Source: Sporichthyaceae bacterium
GTDB taxonomy: Bacteria > Actinomycetota > Actinomycetes > Sporichthyales > Sporichthyaceae
Reading direction: 5' to 3'
DNA length: 64,000 nucleotides
Assembly: GCA_036493475.1 (NCBI GenBank)
Contig: DASXPS010000217.1
Coordinates: forward strand, 1 to 64,000
In this document: positions 1-9,120 of the stretch, in pieces
How the letters are laid out: every line of letters starts with the position of its first letter
Position numbering within the stretch: the first letter of the stretch is position 1
The notes under the pieces: generated by a model
Databases searched by the model: none
Told to the model about the DNA's origin: nothing
The model's input: only the letters and a program-made list of their open reading frames with translations
Translations under genes and position numbers: made by a program

Positions 1-246
1 GGCGTGTACGAGGGCAAGTGTGCCGAGCTGTGTGGCACCGACCATTCCCGGATGCTTTTCGTGGTGCACGTGGTCAACGACGCCGACTACCTGGCGCACG
101 TGGCCCAGTTGCGCGCCAACGGTCAGTCCGGGGAGCTGGAACGCGGCGATCTGGGGACGGCCGCGGACCGTGCGCACGCGTACACCCTGCACGACCCCAA
201 CCCGGCGCCGGAAGCTGACGAGAACACCCCGGGGAGCAAGCAGTGA
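1..246 (+). CDS. ctaC: Cytochrome c oxidase subunit II, C-terminal end (partial)
   Basis: Only the last 81 residues lie in the window; the gene is cut by the left edge. The segment carries the binuclear CuA site: [12 protein letters not shown] supplies the two cysteines, the histidine and the methionine of the C-x3-C-x3-H-x2-M pattern of subunit II. The CuA centre takes electrons from the cytochrome bcc complex on the outer membrane face and passes them to heme a in subunit I. Its TGA overlaps the GTG start of ctaD (GTGA), so the two are co-translated. A polar tail of about 45 residues follows the CuA domain. Confidence 0.95.
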   Translation, partial: GVYEGKCAELCGTDHSRMLFVVHVVNDADYLAHVAQLRANGQSGELERGDLGTAADRAHAYTLHDPNPAPEADENTPGSKQ

Positions 247-1991
247 CGATCACCGAAACCCGACGCGTCGCCGCTGCACCGGCCCCCCGCAAGAAGAGCA
301 TGGGGGCCGCGATTGTCGAGTGGATCACCACCACCGACCACAAGAAGATCGGCTACCTGTACCTGATCACCTCGTTCGTGTTCTTCCTGATCGCCGGCGT
401 GATGGCGATGTTGATGCGCGCCGAGCTGGCCCGGCCGGGCACGCAGTTCCTGTCCAACGACCAGTACAACCAGCTGTTCACCATGCACGGCACGATCATG
501 CTGTTGTTCTTCGCGACGCCGTTGTTCGTCGGCTTCACCAACGTGATCATGCCGCTGCAGATCGGCTCGCCGGACGTGGCCTTCCCGCGGCTGAACATGT
601 TCAGCTACTGGCTGTTCCTGTTCGGTGGCTCGATCACCATGATCGGCTTCATCACCCCCGGGGGCGCCGCGGACTTCGGCTGGTTCGCCTACACCCCGCT
701 TACCAACGCCGTGCACTCGCCGAACATCGGTTCCGATCTGTGGATCATGGGTCTCGCGCTGGCCGGCTTCGGCACCATCCTCGGTGGCGTCAACTTCGTC
801 ACCACCATCCTGTGCATGCGCGCGCCCGGCATGACGATGTTCCGGATGCCGATCTTCACCTGGAACGTGCTGATCACCTCGGTGCTGGTGCTGATCGCGT
901 TCCCGGTGCTGGCCGGTGCACTGCTGTGCCTGGAGGCCGACCGCAAAGTCGGCACGCACGTGTTCGACGCGTCCAACGGCGGAGCCCTGCTCTGGCAACA
1001 CTTGTTCTGGTTCTTCGGCCACCCCGAGGTGTACATCATCGCGTTGCCGTTCTTCGGGATCGTGACCGAGATCCTGCCGGTGTTCAGCCGCAAGCCGATC
1101 TTCGGCTACAAGGGCCTGGTCTTCGCGACGCTGTCCATCGGGGCGCTGTCGGTGACCGTGTGGGCGCACCACATGTACGTCACCGGTGGGGTGTTGCTGC
1201 CGTTCTTCGCGTTCATGACCTTCCTGATCGCGGTGCCCACTGGGGTGAAGTTCTTCAACTGGGTGGGCACGATCTGGCGCGGCGCGCTGACCTTCGACAC
1301 CCCGATGCTGTGGTCGATCGGCTTCCTGGTCACCTTCCTGTTCGGTGGCCTGACCGGGGTCATCCTCGCGGTGCCGCCGATCGACTTCCAGGTCTCCGAC
1401 TCCTACTTCGTGGTCGCGCACTTCCACTACGTGGTGTTCGGCACGGTCGTCTTCGCGATGTTCGCCGGGTTCTACTTCTGGTGGCCGAAGATGACCGGCA
1501 AGATGCTCGACGAGCGGCTGGGCAAGATCCACTTCTGGATGTTGTTCTTCGGCTTCCACACCACGTTCCTGGTGCAGCACTGGCTCGGCGCCGAGGGCAT
1601 GGCCCGCCGGTACGCGGACTACCTGTCCTCGGACGGCTACACCACCCTGAACACGATCTCCACGATCGGTGCCTTCGTGCTCGGCGCCTCCACCTTGCCG
1701 TTCCTGCTCAACGTGATTCTCACCGCCAAGCGGGCGCCGACGGTCACCAGCGACGACCCGTGGGGCTGGGGCCGCTCCCTGGAGTGGGCCACCACCTGCC
1801 CGCCGCCCCGGCACAACTTCCTATCGATGCCGCGCATCCGCTCGGAGAGCCCGGCCTTCGACCTGCACCACCCGGAGTTGGCCAGCGCGCACGATGCGCC
1901 GCGCCGCTCCACCACCCTGCTCGACGAGATCTACGGCGAGCCGGATCTCGAGGGTCACGACCACAGCACCGAAGGGCACGAGCACCAGTGA
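243..1991 (+). CDS. ctaD: Cytochrome c oxidase subunit I (aa3-type)
   Basis: This 582-aa, roughly 12-helix membrane protein is the catalytic subunit that reduces O2 to water and pumps protons. The metal ligands are visible: H82 in FTMHGTIM (heme a), H260 in WFFGHPEVY with E262 of the D channel and Y264 (the crosslinked tyrosine), the H309-H310 pair in WAHHMY (CuB), and H393/H395 in [11 protein letters not shown] (heme a3 and heme a). The GTG start overlaps the ctaC stop. The C-terminal tail after the last helix is soluble and ends His-rich. Length and motifs are those of a full actinobacterial CtaD. Its stop overlaps the GTG of ctaF. Confidence 0.98.
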   Translation: MTITETRRVAAAPAPRKKSMGAAIVEWITTTDHKKIGYLYLITSFVFFLIAGVMAMLMRAELARPGTQFLSNDQYNQLFTMHGTIMLLFFATPLFVGFTNVIMPLQIGSPDVAFPRLNMFSYWLFLFGGSITMIGFITPGGAADFGWFAYTPLTNAVHSPNIGSDLWIMGLALAGFGTILGGVNFVTTILCMRAPGMTMFRMPIFTWNVLITSVLVLIAFPVLAGALLCLEADRKVGTHVFDASNGGALLWQHLFWFFGHPEVYIIALPFFGIVTEILPVFSRKPIFGYKGLVFATLSIGALSVTVWAHHMYVTGGVLLPFFAFMTFLIAVPTGVKFFNWVGTIWRGALTFDTPMLWSIGFLVTFLFGGLTGVILAVPPIDFQVSDSYFVVAHFHYVVFGTVVFAMFAGFYFWWPKMTGKMLDERLGKIHFWMLFFGFHTTFLVQHWLGAEGMARRYADYLSSDGYTTLNTISTIGAFVLGASTLPFLLNVILTAKRAPTVTSDDPWGWGRSLEWATTCPPPRHNFLSMPRIRSESPAFDLHHPELASAHDAPRRSTTLLDEIYGEPDLEGHDHSTEGHEHQ

Positions 1992-2383
1992 AGGTCGAGG
2001 GCTACATCTTTACCGGCATCGGGATCTTCGTGATCCCGGTGATCCCCATCTACTGGCACTACTCGCAGGACCCGACCGGCACCGCGGCCCTGATCATGAC
2101 CCTCGGCCTGTGTTCCCTGACCGCCTTCTACCTGCTGTTCACCGCGCACCGCATCGACCAGCGCCCGGAGGACGACCCAACGGCCCTGATCGAGGACGCG
2201 GCGGGGGAGTTGGGCTTTTACAGTCCCTACTCCTGGTGGCCGCTGGCGATGGGGTTGAGCGCCGCCATGGGATTCCTGGGGGTGTGCATCGGCTGGTGGA
2301 TGTTCATTCTCGCTGTCCCGTTCTTCGCGGTGTCCACCTACGGACTGGTGTTCGAGTACTACCGTGGCGAGCACGCTCACTGA
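1988..2383 (+). CDS. ctaF: Cytochrome c oxidase polypeptide IV (actinobacterial)
   Basis: This 131-aa protein has four predicted hydrophobic helices in two pairs, separated by a charged loop containing [11 protein letters not shown]. It matches the actinobacterial subunit IV family that follows ctaCD and is a structural subunit of the aa3 oxidase in the bcc-aa3 supercomplex. The GTG start overlaps the ctaD stop, and the family-typical N-terminus ([15 protein letters not shown]) supports it. A short hairpin (CCCCG-CAG-CGGGG, 2401-2413) 18 nt past the stop may end the ctaCDF transcript, but it is weak. Confidence 0.95.
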   Translation: MKVEGYIFTGIGIFVIPVIPIYWHYSQDPTGTAALIMTLGLCSLTAFYLLFTAHRIDQRPEDDPTALIEDAAGELGFYSPYSWWPLAMGLSAAMGFLGVCIGWWMFILAVPFFAVSTYGLVFEYYRGEHAH

Positions 2384-2400
2384 CAGAGCAATCATTGCGA

Positions 2401-2457
2401 CCCCGCAGCGGGGTAGCTTGACGTAACGTCGCCTAGAATTGCCCCGATTTGTCGGGG
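2401..2457 (+). promoter_or_regulatory. Upstream region of the L,D-transpeptidase gene: -10 box, palindrome and 5' hairpin
   Basis: Within the 99-bp gap there are a small hairpin (2401-2413), an 11-bp palindrome GACGT-A-ACGTC (2420-2430), a good -10 candidate TAGAAT (2434-2439), and a 6-bp hairpin CCCCGA-TTTG-TCGGGG (2442-2457) that would lie in the 5' leader 13 bases before the ribosome site GGAGG (2470-2474). TTGACG at 2418-2423 is only 10 bp from the -10 box, so it is not a proper -35; it overlaps the palindrome, which could be an operator. Function is inferred only. Confidence 0.4.
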
Positions 2458-2482
2458 AGGGTCGGCGACGGAGGCTTTGTAC

Positions 2483-3805
2483 ATGCACGGGCGCAGCAAG
2501 CGGCAACGGGTGGTTCGAGCGGGCACCGGGGCCGCTGCCGCCGTGTTGTTGTTGGCTGCCTGCGGATCCGGCGGCGGCGCCGCGATCACTGCCGGAGCGG
2601 CCCCGCCGCCGGTGCCCGCCAACGTCAAGCTGACTGTCAGCCCGGCACCCGGCGCACAGAACGTGCTGACCGACACCCAGCCCGCGCTGTCCGTGGCCGG
2701 GGGCACCTTTGACCAGGTCAGCCTGAGCGACGCCAAGGGGCGGACCGTGTCCGGCGCGCTGGCCGCCAGTCGTAGCGCCTGGCGGGCCTCCGGGCCGCTC
2801 ACCCCCGGCCGCAGCTATTCGCTGGAGTCCACCGGTACGGACGCCGGAGGGCATCCGTTCCACAACACCACGACGTTCTCCACGGTGGACCCGGACCAGA
2901 TTCTCAAGGCCTATGTGAGCCCGCTGGCCGGTATGACCGTCGGGGTCGGGCAGCCGATCGCGGTCAGCTTCTCCCACCCGGTGGCCGACCGCGTCGCGGT
3001 GGAGCGGCAGCTGGTGGTGGACACCACCCCGCAGGTGTACGGCGCCTGGCACTGGATGAGCGACGACGTGGTGCACTGGCGGCCGCAGACCTACTGGCCC
3101 GCGAACACCAAAGTGGTGCTGCACACCAACCTCAAGGACGTCGCGCTGGGCGATGGCCAGGTCGGCGACGCCGACCGCACCATCCCGTTCACCGTGGGCC
3201 GCGAGCAGATCAGCTACGTGGACGTGAAAACGCACAAGATGACCGTCTTCCGGGACGGCAAGCTCGTTCGCACCATCGCGGTGAGCACCGGCAAGCCGGG
3301 CTTCATCACCCGCGGTGGCAAGAAGGTCGTGCTCGGCCTGACCCGGGTCAAGGAGATGAAGGGCGAGTCGATCGGCATCTCCAAGACCGACCCCGACTAC
3401 TTCGACCTCAAGGTGCAGTACGCGGTGCGGGTCACCTGGAGCGGTGAGTTCCTGCACGCCGCGCCGTGGCAGGGTCGCAACCACGGCCGGGCCAACGTCT
3501 CGCACGGCTGCGTGGGCATGGGCACCGCCGATGGCCGCTGGTTCTTCGATCACACGATCGTGGGCGACGTGGTCGACGTGAGCCACTCGAAGCGCAAGAT
3601 GGAACTGCGCAACGGCTACGGCGACTGGAACATGTCCTGGGACAAGTGGCTGGCGGGCAGTGCGCTGCCGCAGCCGTCCATGGACGCCGGCTCCGCGGAG
3701 GTCGGTCAGACCACTACCGACGCGGTCCCGCAGCCGGGCCAGGGCACGCCGCTGTCCGATCACACCACCGGCCAGAAGCAGCCCTCCGCGGTCACCCGCG
3801 ACTGA
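2483..3805 (+). CDS. L,D-transpeptidase lipoprotein (YkuD domain, Ig-like N-terminal domains)
   Basis: This 440-aa exported lipoprotein should make 3-3 peptide crosslinks in peptidoglycan, as mycobacterial LdtMt2 does. A basic N-terminus and hydrophobic stretch end in the lipobox LAAC with lipidated C27. Two Ig-like (bacterial Ldt-type) domains span about 45-240. The YkuD domain follows (about 240-370), with the active-site block NHGRANVSHGCVGM: H341 and nucleophile C343, plus upstream H325. A polar, proline-rich tail ends the protein. ATG 2483 is chosen over the upstream TTG (2477) because GGAGG sits 8 nt before it. It is monocistronic between two terminator-like hairpins. Confidence 0.93.
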   Translation: MHGRSKRQRVVRAGTGAAAAVLLLAACGSGGGAAITAGAAPPPVPANVKLTVSPAPGAQNVLTDTQPALSVAGGTFDQVSLSDAKGRTVSGALAASRSAWRASGPLTPGRSYSLESTGTDAGGHPFHNTTTFSTVDPDQILKAYVSPLAGMTVGVGQPIAVSFSHPVADRVAVERQLVVDTTPQVYGAWHWMSDDVVHWRPQTYWPANTKVVLHTNLKDVALGDGQVGDADRTIPFTVGREQISYVDVKTHKMTVFRDGKLVRTIAVSTGKPGFITRGGKKVVLGLTRVKEMKGESIGISKTDPDYFDLKVQYAVRVTWSGEFLHAAPWQGRNHGRANVSHGCVGMGTADGRWFFDHTIVGDVVDVSHSKRKMELRNGYGDWNMSWDKWLAGSALPQPSMDAGSAEVGQTTTDAVPQPGQGTPLSDHTTGQKQPSAVTRD

Positions 3806-3807
3806 AA

Positions 3808-3860
3808 ACCGTTGCGTCCGGCCAACCCGACGCAGGTGCGGGATGGCCGGACGCAACGGT
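3808..3860. terminator. Bidirectional terminator hairpin between the Ldt gene and qcrB
   Basis: Two 17-nt arms (3808-3824 and 3844-3860) are perfectly complementary across a 19-nt loop. The left arm begins 2 bases after the Ldt TGA and the right arm ends 5 bases before the qcrB stop. A-rich sequence on the left and GTTT on the right give short U tracts in both directions. Position and symmetry fit a shared terminator of two convergent transcripts. Confidence 0.85.
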
Positions 3861-3865
3861 GTTTG

Positions 3866-5470
3866 CTAGTGGTGGCCGTGCCCGCTGGTGAGTTCCTCAT
3901 ATTCCTCGGCCGTGGGCTTGGGCAGGTCGTCGGCGTACCAGAAGCGGGACATGCGCGCGCGCACCTTGCTCGTTCCGCGACCCGGTGCCGGGATGCCGTC
4001 CGCGTCCGTATCGGACCCGGCCTCCAACGGCGCCGGCGTGTTACGGACCATCAGCTTGTAGCGCAGCTCAGCCGAGATCGGTTCGTGCACCTCGATGAAC
4101 TCGCCATTGGGCAGCCGCTTGATGATGCCGGTTTCCCGACCGTGCAGCACTCGGTTGAGGTCCTTGCGCTGCAAGCCCAGGCACGCCCGTTTGGTGACCA
4201 TGAAGACCAGCGGCGGCACGATGATCAACGCCACTTGGGTGAAGCGGGTGATCAGGTTGATCTGGGTACGGAAGGAGTAGGCGATGATGTCGTTCCCGCC
4301 GTTGATGAACAGCAGCACGTAGAACGCCAGCGACATGGCACCCAGCGCGGTGCGCACCGGCGCGTCCCGCGGACGGTCCAGCAGGTGGTGTTCCCGCTTG
4401 TCACCGGTGACGAACGCCTCAATGAACGGATAGAGGGCCATCACGGTCATCATGATCCCCGGCACGATCACAGCGGGGACGAGGATGTTCCACGAGATCG
4501 TGTGACCCCACAGGTTGGTCTCCCAGTTCGGCATCGCACGCATCCCCCCCTCGAGGAACCCGATGTACCAGTCCGGTTGGGAACCGGCGGATATCTGATC
4601 GGGTACATAGGGGCCGTACAACCAGATCGGGTTGATCTGCGCGATGGCGGAGAGCACCGCGCACAGGCCGAACACGATGAAGAAGAACCCGCCGGCCTTG
4701 GCCATGTACACGGGCATCAACGGGAAGCCGACCACGTTGTCGTTGGTCCGCCCCGGGCCGGGGAACTGGGTGTGCTTCTGCACGACCACAAGCATCAGAT
4801 GCACGGTGATCAACGCCAGCATGATGCCGGGCACCAGCAGCACGTGGAGGATGAACAACCGGGGGATGACCGCCTGGCCGGGGAAATCCCCGCCGAGCAA
4901 AAAGAAATTCAGATATGTACCGACCAACGGAACGGACCCGATCACGGCCATGAAGATCCGGAGCCCGGTGCCGGACAGCAGGTCGTCGGGCAGCGAGTAG
5001 CCGCAGAAACCCTCGAGCAGCGCCAGGGTCAGCAGACCGTTACCGATCAGCCAGTTCAGCTCACGCGGCTTGCGGAACGCACCGGTGAAGAAGATGCGCA
5101 TCAGGTGGATGACGATGGCCGCGACGAAGATCAGTGCGGACCAGTGATGGATCTGACGCATCAACAGGCCGCCGCGCACGTCGAAGCTCAGATTCATCGT
5201 CGACTCGTAGGCCTGCGACATCTGCACGCCCTGCAGCGGCACGTACGAGCCGTGGTAGGGCACCTCGGTCATGCTGGGCCGGAAGAACAGGGTCAGGTAC
5301 GTGCCGGACAGCAGCAAAATGATGAAGCTGTACAGCGCGATCTCGCCGAGCATGAACGACCAGTGCTCGGGGAACACCTTGCGCAGGTTCTTCTTGGCCC
5401 CGGCGTTGCTGCCGACGCGTTCGTCGAGATAGGTGGCGATGCCACCGCCAACCTTTGCTGCAGTGCTCAT
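3866..5470 (-). CDS. qcrB: Cytochrome bc1 (bcc) complex cytochrome b subunit
   Basis: This 534-aa membrane subunit holds hemes bL and bH and the quinol sites of the actinobacterial menaquinol:cytochrome c reductase. Heme ligands are visible as H108 and H122 in the RQIHHW...HLMRIFFTG helix and H209 and H224 in ILHVLLVPG...TVHLML. The PDDLLSGTG and WYIGFLEG segments are typical of the family, and a long cytosolic C-terminal extension follows the last helix. The ATG overlaps the qcrA stop (ATGA). The frame stays open upstream of this ATG, antisense to nothing useful and overlapping qcrA, so that extension is rejected. It is last in the ctaE-qcrCAB operon. Confidence 0.97.
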   Translation of the reverse strand: MSTAAKVGGGIATYLDERVGSNAGAKKNLRKVFPEHWSFMLGEIALYSFIILLLSGTYLTLFFRPSMTEVPYHGSYVPLQGVQMSQAYESTMNLSFDVRGGLLMRQIHHWSALIFVAAIVIHLMRIFFTGAFRKPRELNWLIGNGLLTLALLEGFCGYSLPDDLLSGTGLRIFMAVIGSVPLVGTYLNFFLLGGDFPGQAVIPRLFILHVLLVPGIMLALITVHLMLVVVQKHTQFPGPGRTNDNVVGFPLMPVYMAKAGGFFFIVFGLCAVLSAIAQINPIWLYGPYVPDQISAGSQPDWYIGFLEGGMRAMPNWETNLWGHTISWNILVPAVIVPGIMMTVMALYPFIEAFVTGDKREHHLLDRPRDAPVRTALGAMSLAFYVLLFINGGNDIIAYSFRTQINLITRFTQVALIIVPPLVFMVTKRACLGLQRKDLNRVLHGRETGIIKRLPNGEFIEVHEPISAELRYKLMVRNTPAPLEAGSDTDADGIPAPGRGTSKVRARMSRFWYADDLPKPTAEEYEELTSGHGHH

Positions 5471-6525
5471 CCGCGCTCCCAAAAACTCGGACCGACGGGT
5501 TCGTCGAAGTCGCGCTCGGCCACCAGATAGCCCTCGGCGTTCACTGCGATGGCCAACTGCGGCAGATTGCGGGCGGCCGGGCCGAAGATCACCTTGCCGC
5601 CGCGGGACAGGTCGAAGGTCGACTGGTGGCACGGGCACAGCATGTGGTGCGTGGACTGCTCGTACAGACCGAGCGGGCAGCCCGCGTGCGGGCAGATCTT
5701 GGAGAACGCCATGATGCCCTGGTAGCTCTTGGCCAGCTGGCCCGGGCTGGCCACGTCCTCGGGCTTGATGCGGATCAACATGATCGAGGCCTTCGCCAGT
5801 TCCTCCAGCTCCACGGTGCCGCTGGGCTTGGCCGAGACCAGCGACCCGACCTGCAAGTCCGCCGGCTTGATCCGGGCACCGCCGTTGGCGTGCACGAGCT
5901 CGCGCCGGTTCGGGTCCTGCCACAACGTCTCGCGCAGCCGCTTGTGCGGCAGCGGACCGAGGTCGCGCAGCGGCACCAGCAGGGTGATCGGGAATGCGGC
6001 CATGGCACCGGCCAACGACATCCAGATCATCTTGCGGCGCGGCAGCGCCGAATCCGCGGCACCGGCCTTGGCCATCTCCAGCACGTCGGCGGTGTCCCGG
6101 GCGCTGGACTTCATCGGGTGCCGGTAGTCGACGATCTCCTCGGAGTTCATCAACTTGCGGGCCCAGTGGATGGCTCCGACGCCGATACACAGCAGCGCGC
6201 CGCCCAGCGTCAGGCCCAGCCCGAAGTTCAGTGCATTGACCCGGCCCAGCGTCTGCACCCGGATGGCCTTGTCCTTGTCGATGCCCACGTAGCAGGCGAC
6301 GAAGCCGATGGTGCACAACGTGCTGAGGGTGAACAGCGCGGACACCTGGCGCTCGGCCCGCTTCGCGGCCCGCTCGTCGACGTCGGTGCGCCGCGGGAGG
6401 TGGTGCGGCAGGCCGGGATCGGCGAACGGGTCAGCGATGGGTAGCGCCAGCTCGTGCGATGCCCCGTTGGGGTGCGCGGCGTCGGAGTGCGGGCCGCGGC
6501 CGTCGTCGTTGTGGTTGTCGCTCAC
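5467..6525 (-). CDS. qcrA: Ubiquinol/menaquinol-cytochrome c reductase Rieske iron-sulfur subunit
   Basis: This 352-aa protein passes electrons from menaquinol at cytochrome b to the cytochrome c subunit. It has the actinobacterial arrangement of three N-terminal transmembrane segments (around 85-105, 120-140 and 205-225), then a Rieske domain. The 2Fe-2S ligands are in CPHAGCPL and CPCHQST, giving two Cys and two His plus the disulfide cysteines. The GTG start has GGGAGG 8-12 nt upstream. The stop overlaps qcrB by 4 nt. The start is separated from qcrC by 76 nt that hold a repeat and a bridging mini-ORF. Confidence 0.97.
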   Translation of the reverse strand: MSDNHNDDGRGPHSDAAHPNGASHELALPIADPFADPGLPHHLPRRTDVDERAAKRAERQVSALFTLSTLCTIGFVACYVGIDKDKAIRVQTLGRVNALNFGLGLTLGGALLCIGVGAIHWARKLMNSEEIVDYRHPMKSSARDTADVLEMAKAGAADSALPRRKMIWMSLAGAMAAFPITLLVPLRDLGPLPHKRLRETLWQDPNRRELVHANGGARIKPADLQVGSLVSAKPSGTVELEELAKASIMLIRIKPEDVASPGQLAKSYQGIMAFSKICPHAGCPLGLYEQSTHHMLCPCHQSTFDLSRGGKVIFGPAARNLPQLAIAVNAEGYLVAERDFDEPVGPSFWERG

Positions 6526-6605
6526 CGGCGCGCCTCCCGGCCACCCGTGCGCCGAGCTCCCCGGCTTGCACTGTGCTCGATGATTCGGTCGCTGCGCTCG
6601 CTCAT
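6522..6605 (-). other. Bridging 27-codon mini-ORF between qcrC and qcrA
   Basis: An ATG overlaps the qcrC TGA by 4 nt (ATGA), and its 27-codon frame ends in a TGA that overlaps the GTG start of qcrA (GTGA). The peptide starts MSERSDRIIEHSA and is basic; I recognise no domain. Ribosomes could pass from qcrC to qcrA without a break through this frame. The first 35 nt are the intercistronic repeat annotated separately. Whether the peptide matters or only the coupling does cannot be told; it may also be chance. Confidence 0.45.
6571..6605 (-). repeat. Intercistronic repeat, copy 1 (qcrC/qcrA)
   Basis: Read on the minus strand it begins ATGAGCGAGC and ends GAATCATCGAGCACAG. It matches a 34-nt element between the histidine kinase and response regulator genes (19809-19842) at about 29 of 35 positions with one indel. 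In both places its TGA is the stop codon of the upstream gene. I recall similar ATGAGCGAGC sequences recurring between genes in other actinobacteria, but that is from memory. Confidence 0.6.
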
Positions 6606-7387
6606 TTTGCCTTCGCCCCCAACCAGACGGCGGCGGAGATCAGCGCGCCGAGCACGATCGTCCAGAGCAGCAGACCCTCGGAAACCGGGCCGATCCGCCC
6701 CAACGCGTTGCCGCCCGGGTCGGGTTGGTCCTGCAGGTGTTGCAGATAGGTGACGACGTCCTTCTTCTGCTCCGGGGCGAGCACGCCGTCGTTGAACACC
6801 GGCATCGACTGCGGTCCGGTGAGCATGGCCTCGTACATGTGTTTGCCACTGCTCTTGCCCATCGCGACCGCGTACTTGCCGCGGGTCAGCGCAGCGCCGT
6901 GCCCGGCGAAGTTGTGGCAGGACGCGCAGTTGGTGCGGAAGATCTCGCCGCCCTCCTGCATGTCCCCGTCGGTCGAGTACTGGTCCTCGGTCGGGATGGC
7001 GGGCCCGTTGCCCAGCGAGGCCACGTAGGCGGCGATCGCCGAGGTTTCGTTCTGGTTGAACATGATCTTCTTGCGCGGGGCCTGGGCGCTGTGGCCCTGC
7101 AGCGGCATCCGGCCGGTGCCGACCTGGAAGTCCACCGCGGCGGCACCCACACCGATCAACGCCGGCCCGTCGCTGGAGCTCTCGGCGTGCAACCCGTGGC
7201 AGGTGGAGCAACTGGTCAGGAACAAGCTCTTGCCCTCCTCGAGCTGCGCCGAGGGCGATCCGGCCGCGGCCTGCGCGGACCCGGAGGGGGCGAACATCGA
7301 ATAGATGCCGCCGACCGCGCCGAGGGCGAGCAGCAGCACGACGATGGCCGCAAGCGGGTGTCGTCGTCGGCTCGTGAGGCGTTTCAC
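6602..7387 (-). CDS. qcrC: Diheme cytochrome c subunit of the bcc complex
   Basis: This 261-aa protein carries two c-type hemes, at CSTCH and CASCH, in two tandem cytochrome c domains on the outer face. An N-terminal signal-anchor helix (about 12-32) precedes them and a C-terminal helix (about 235-256) anchors the protein. In actinobacteria this subunit replaces soluble cytochrome c and hands electrons straight to CuA of CtaC. The GTG start is followed by a typical basic n-region. No clear Shine-Dalgarno was seen; the gene lies 39 bp downstream of ctaE in the same operon. Confidence 0.96.
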   Translation of the reverse strand: MKRLTSRRRHPLAAIVVLLLALGAVGGIYSMFAPSGSAQAAAGSPSAQLEEGKSLFLTSCSTCHGLHAESSSDGPALIGVGAAAVDFQVGTGRMPLQGHSAQAPRKKIMFNQNETSAIAAYVASLGNGPAIPTEDQYSTDGDMQEGGEIFRTNCASCHNFAGHGAALTRGKYAVAMGKSSGKHMYEAMLTGPQSMPVFNDGVLAPEQKKDVVTYLQHLQDQPDPGGNALGRIGPVSEGLLLWTIVLGALISAAVWLGAKAK

Positions 7388-7426
7388 GTGGCTGAGATCC
7401 GTTCTTTTCGGTGCGGCTGGCGGGAA

Positions 7427-8050
7427 CTACTGCAGGAGATAGATCGCGCCGAACAGGCCGATCCAGACCACATCGACAAAGTGCCAGTAGTACGACACGA
7501 CGATCGCGCTGGTCGCCTGTTCGTGGGTGAACCGCCGTGCGGCGTAGGTCCTCCCCAGGACGAACAGGAACGCGATCAGACCGAGGCTGACGTGCAAGCC
7601 ATGGAAACCGGTGGCCAGGAAGAAGATCGAGCCGTAGGCCGAGGAGGACATCGTGGTGCCCTCGTTGGTCAACTCGGTGTACTCGGTGGCCTGCCCGGCG
7701 ACGAAGAACGCGCCCATCAGGAACGTGATGATGAACCACATCCGCAGCTTGTCCACGTCTCCGCGCTCGGCGGCGAACACGCCCGCCTGGCAGGTGAAGG
7801 AACTGGACACCAGCACGAAGGTGTTGACCGCGGCGAACGGCAGGTTCAGGTGAACGTCGGGCGGCGGCCAGTGGTGGATGCCACCGGACACCGAGCGGAT
7901 CGTGAAGTAGATCGCGAACAGTGCCGCGAAGAACATCAGCTCCGAGGAAAGCCACACGATGGTGCCGACCGCAACCATGTTTGGCCGGTTGACCGCGCCG
8001 TGCGGTGTCGTGCTCTCAATGCTGCCTGCTGCGGTCGCCACGGGCGACAT
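7427..8050 (-). CDS. ctaE: Cytochrome c oxidase subunit III
   Basis: This 207-aa protein with five hydrophobic helices matches the short actinobacterial subunit III (lacking the first two helices of the mitochondrial form), including [21 protein letters not shown] and [10 protein letters not shown]. It stabilises subunit I during proton pumping. The frame is open 13 codons further upstream, but ATG 8050 starts at the family-typical MSPVATA position, with GGGCGG a few bases before. It heads the ctaE-qcrC-qcrA-qcrB operon and is divergent from ctaG across 65 bp. Confidence 0.95.
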   Translation of the reverse strand: MSPVATAAGSIESTTPHGAVNRPNMVAVGTIVWLSSELMFFAALFAIYFTIRSVSGGIHHWPPPDVHLNLPFAAVNTFVLVSSSFTCQAGVFAAERGDVDKLRMWFIITFLMGAFFVAGQATEYTELTNEGTTMSSSAYGSIFFLATGFHGLHVSLGLIAFLFVLGRTYAARRFTHEQATSAIVVSYYWHFVDVVWIGLFGAIYLLQ

Positions 8051-8103
8051 TATGGCGGTCCGCCCGGCGCACCTTGAGCCCGGGGCCATGCGTGTCTGCG
8101 GGT

Positions 8104-8109
8104 TAGTCT
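8104..8109 (+). promoter_or_regulatory. -10 box of ctaG, leaderless arrangement
   Basis: TAGTCT lies exactly 6 nt before the ctaG GTG at 8116, so transcription would begin at or within a base or two of the start codon. No Shine-Dalgarno precedes the GTG, which fits a leaderless mRNA. No convincing -35 was seen. Confidence 0.5.
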
Positions 8110-8115
8110 CGACCC

Positions 8116-9102
8116 GTGCTTTCCCTGCTGCTGCCGAGCCATTCCGGGCCCAACCTGCCCAGTGCTCCGCTGTCCGGCAGCCGCTGGGTGACCGCGTGGT
8201 CGTTCGCGCCGGTTCCGGTGCTGACGGTGGTGATCAGCGTCACCATTTATCTGTACGGCGTCCACCGGATGAGGGTCGCCGGCAACCGCTGGCCGCTGAA
8301 TCGCACGTTCGCGTTCTGCTGGGGCATGGGGCTGATCCTGCTCGCGATCGCCTCGCCGTTGGACACCTACGACGAGGTGCTGCTGTCCGTCCACATGGTC
8401 CAGCACATGCTGCTGGCCATGGTGGCACCGATTTTCCTGGCGCTCGGTGCCCCGGTGACTTTGGCGCTGCGCACGCTGCCCGCGGGCGGGCGGCGGGTGC
8501 TGCTGTCGGTGGTGCACTCCCGGGTGGCGCAGGCGCTCACCTTCCCGGTGGTGGCCGGGGCGATCTTCATCGCCAACCCCTTCGCCCTGTACTTCAGTGG
8601 GTACTACGAGCAGACGCTGCGCCACCCCTGGCTGCACGACCTCAACCATCTGCACTTCGTGCTGGTGGGCCTGCTCTGGTACGTGCCGCTGCTGGGCATC
8701 GACCCGGTGCGGCGGCGGCCGGAGTACCCGTTCCGCGTTATCGCGGCCTTCATGACGTTGCCGTTCCACGCCTGGCTGGGCGTGGCGATCATGTCCATGA
8801 ACACGTTGATTGCGGGGGACTGGTACACCGCACAACACCGCGCCTGGGGCGCCAGTCCGCTGTCCGATCAGCGCACCGCCGGTGGGATCCTGTGGACCAG
8901 CGGGGACCTGTTCGGGCTGATCGTGTTCGCCGTGTTGTTCGTGCAGTGGATGCACGCCAGCGAGCGCGAGGCCAAGCGGGTGGACCGGCAGCTGGATCGG
9001 CGCGACGCCGAGGAGGCCCGCCGCGCGGCGCTCAACGAGGCGCTGGCCCGGGCGGCAACCCGGGAGGCCGGGGCGTCGCCGGTAGCATTTCCCGACGCGT
9101 AA
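8116..9102 (+). CDS. ctaG: Cytochrome c oxidase assembly protein, CtaG (caa3) family
   Basis: This 328-aa protein has about seven hydrophobic helices and conserved histidines in [10 protein letters not shown] and HDLNHLHF, as in the Bacillus-type CtaG (caa3_CtaG) family linked to assembly of the CuB-containing oxidase. It is not the Cox11 type. The C-terminal 60 residues form a charged, probably helical tail rich in Arg, Glu and Ala. It is divergent from ctaE, which fits a role in maturing the same oxidase. The GTG start follows a -10 box by 6 nt. Confidence 0.85.
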   Translation: MLSLLLPSHSGPNLPSAPLSGSRWVTAWSFAPVPVLTVVISVTIYLYGVHRMRVAGNRWPLNRTFAFCWGMGLILLAIASPLDTYDEVLLSVHMVQHMLLAMVAPIFLALGAPVTLALRTLPAGGRRVLLSVVHSRVAQALTFPVVAGAIFIANPFALYFSGYYEQTLRHPWLHDLNHLHFVLVGLLWYVPLLGIDPVRRRPEYPFRVIAAFMTLPFHAWLGVAIMSMNTLIAGDWYTAQHRAWGASPLSDQRTAGGILWTSGDLFGLIVFAVLFVQWMHASEREAKRVDRQLDRRDAEEARRAALNEALARAATREAGASPVAFPDA

Positions 9103-9120
9103 TAGGACGAGGAGCACGCA

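Noticed and set aside
20-2383. Long plus-strand open frame overlapping ctaC, ctaD and ctaF
   Set aside because: It runs in another frame of recognised genes, is very Arg/His-rich and only its last part coincides with ctaF; a GC-bias shadow.
2418-2439. TTGACG/TAGAAT as a complete promoter for the L,D-transpeptidase
   Set aside because: The spacer is only 10 bp; only the -10 and the palindrome are kept as candidates.
3812-5530. Plus-strand open frame of 572 codons opposite qcrB
   Set aside because: Antisense to a gene with clear heme-ligand motifs; composition is the mirror of qcrB codons and shows no domain.
5471-6316. N-terminal extension of the qcrB frame
   Set aside because: It overlaps qcrA completely in a different frame; ATG 5470 gives the family-typical N-terminus with ATGA coupling.
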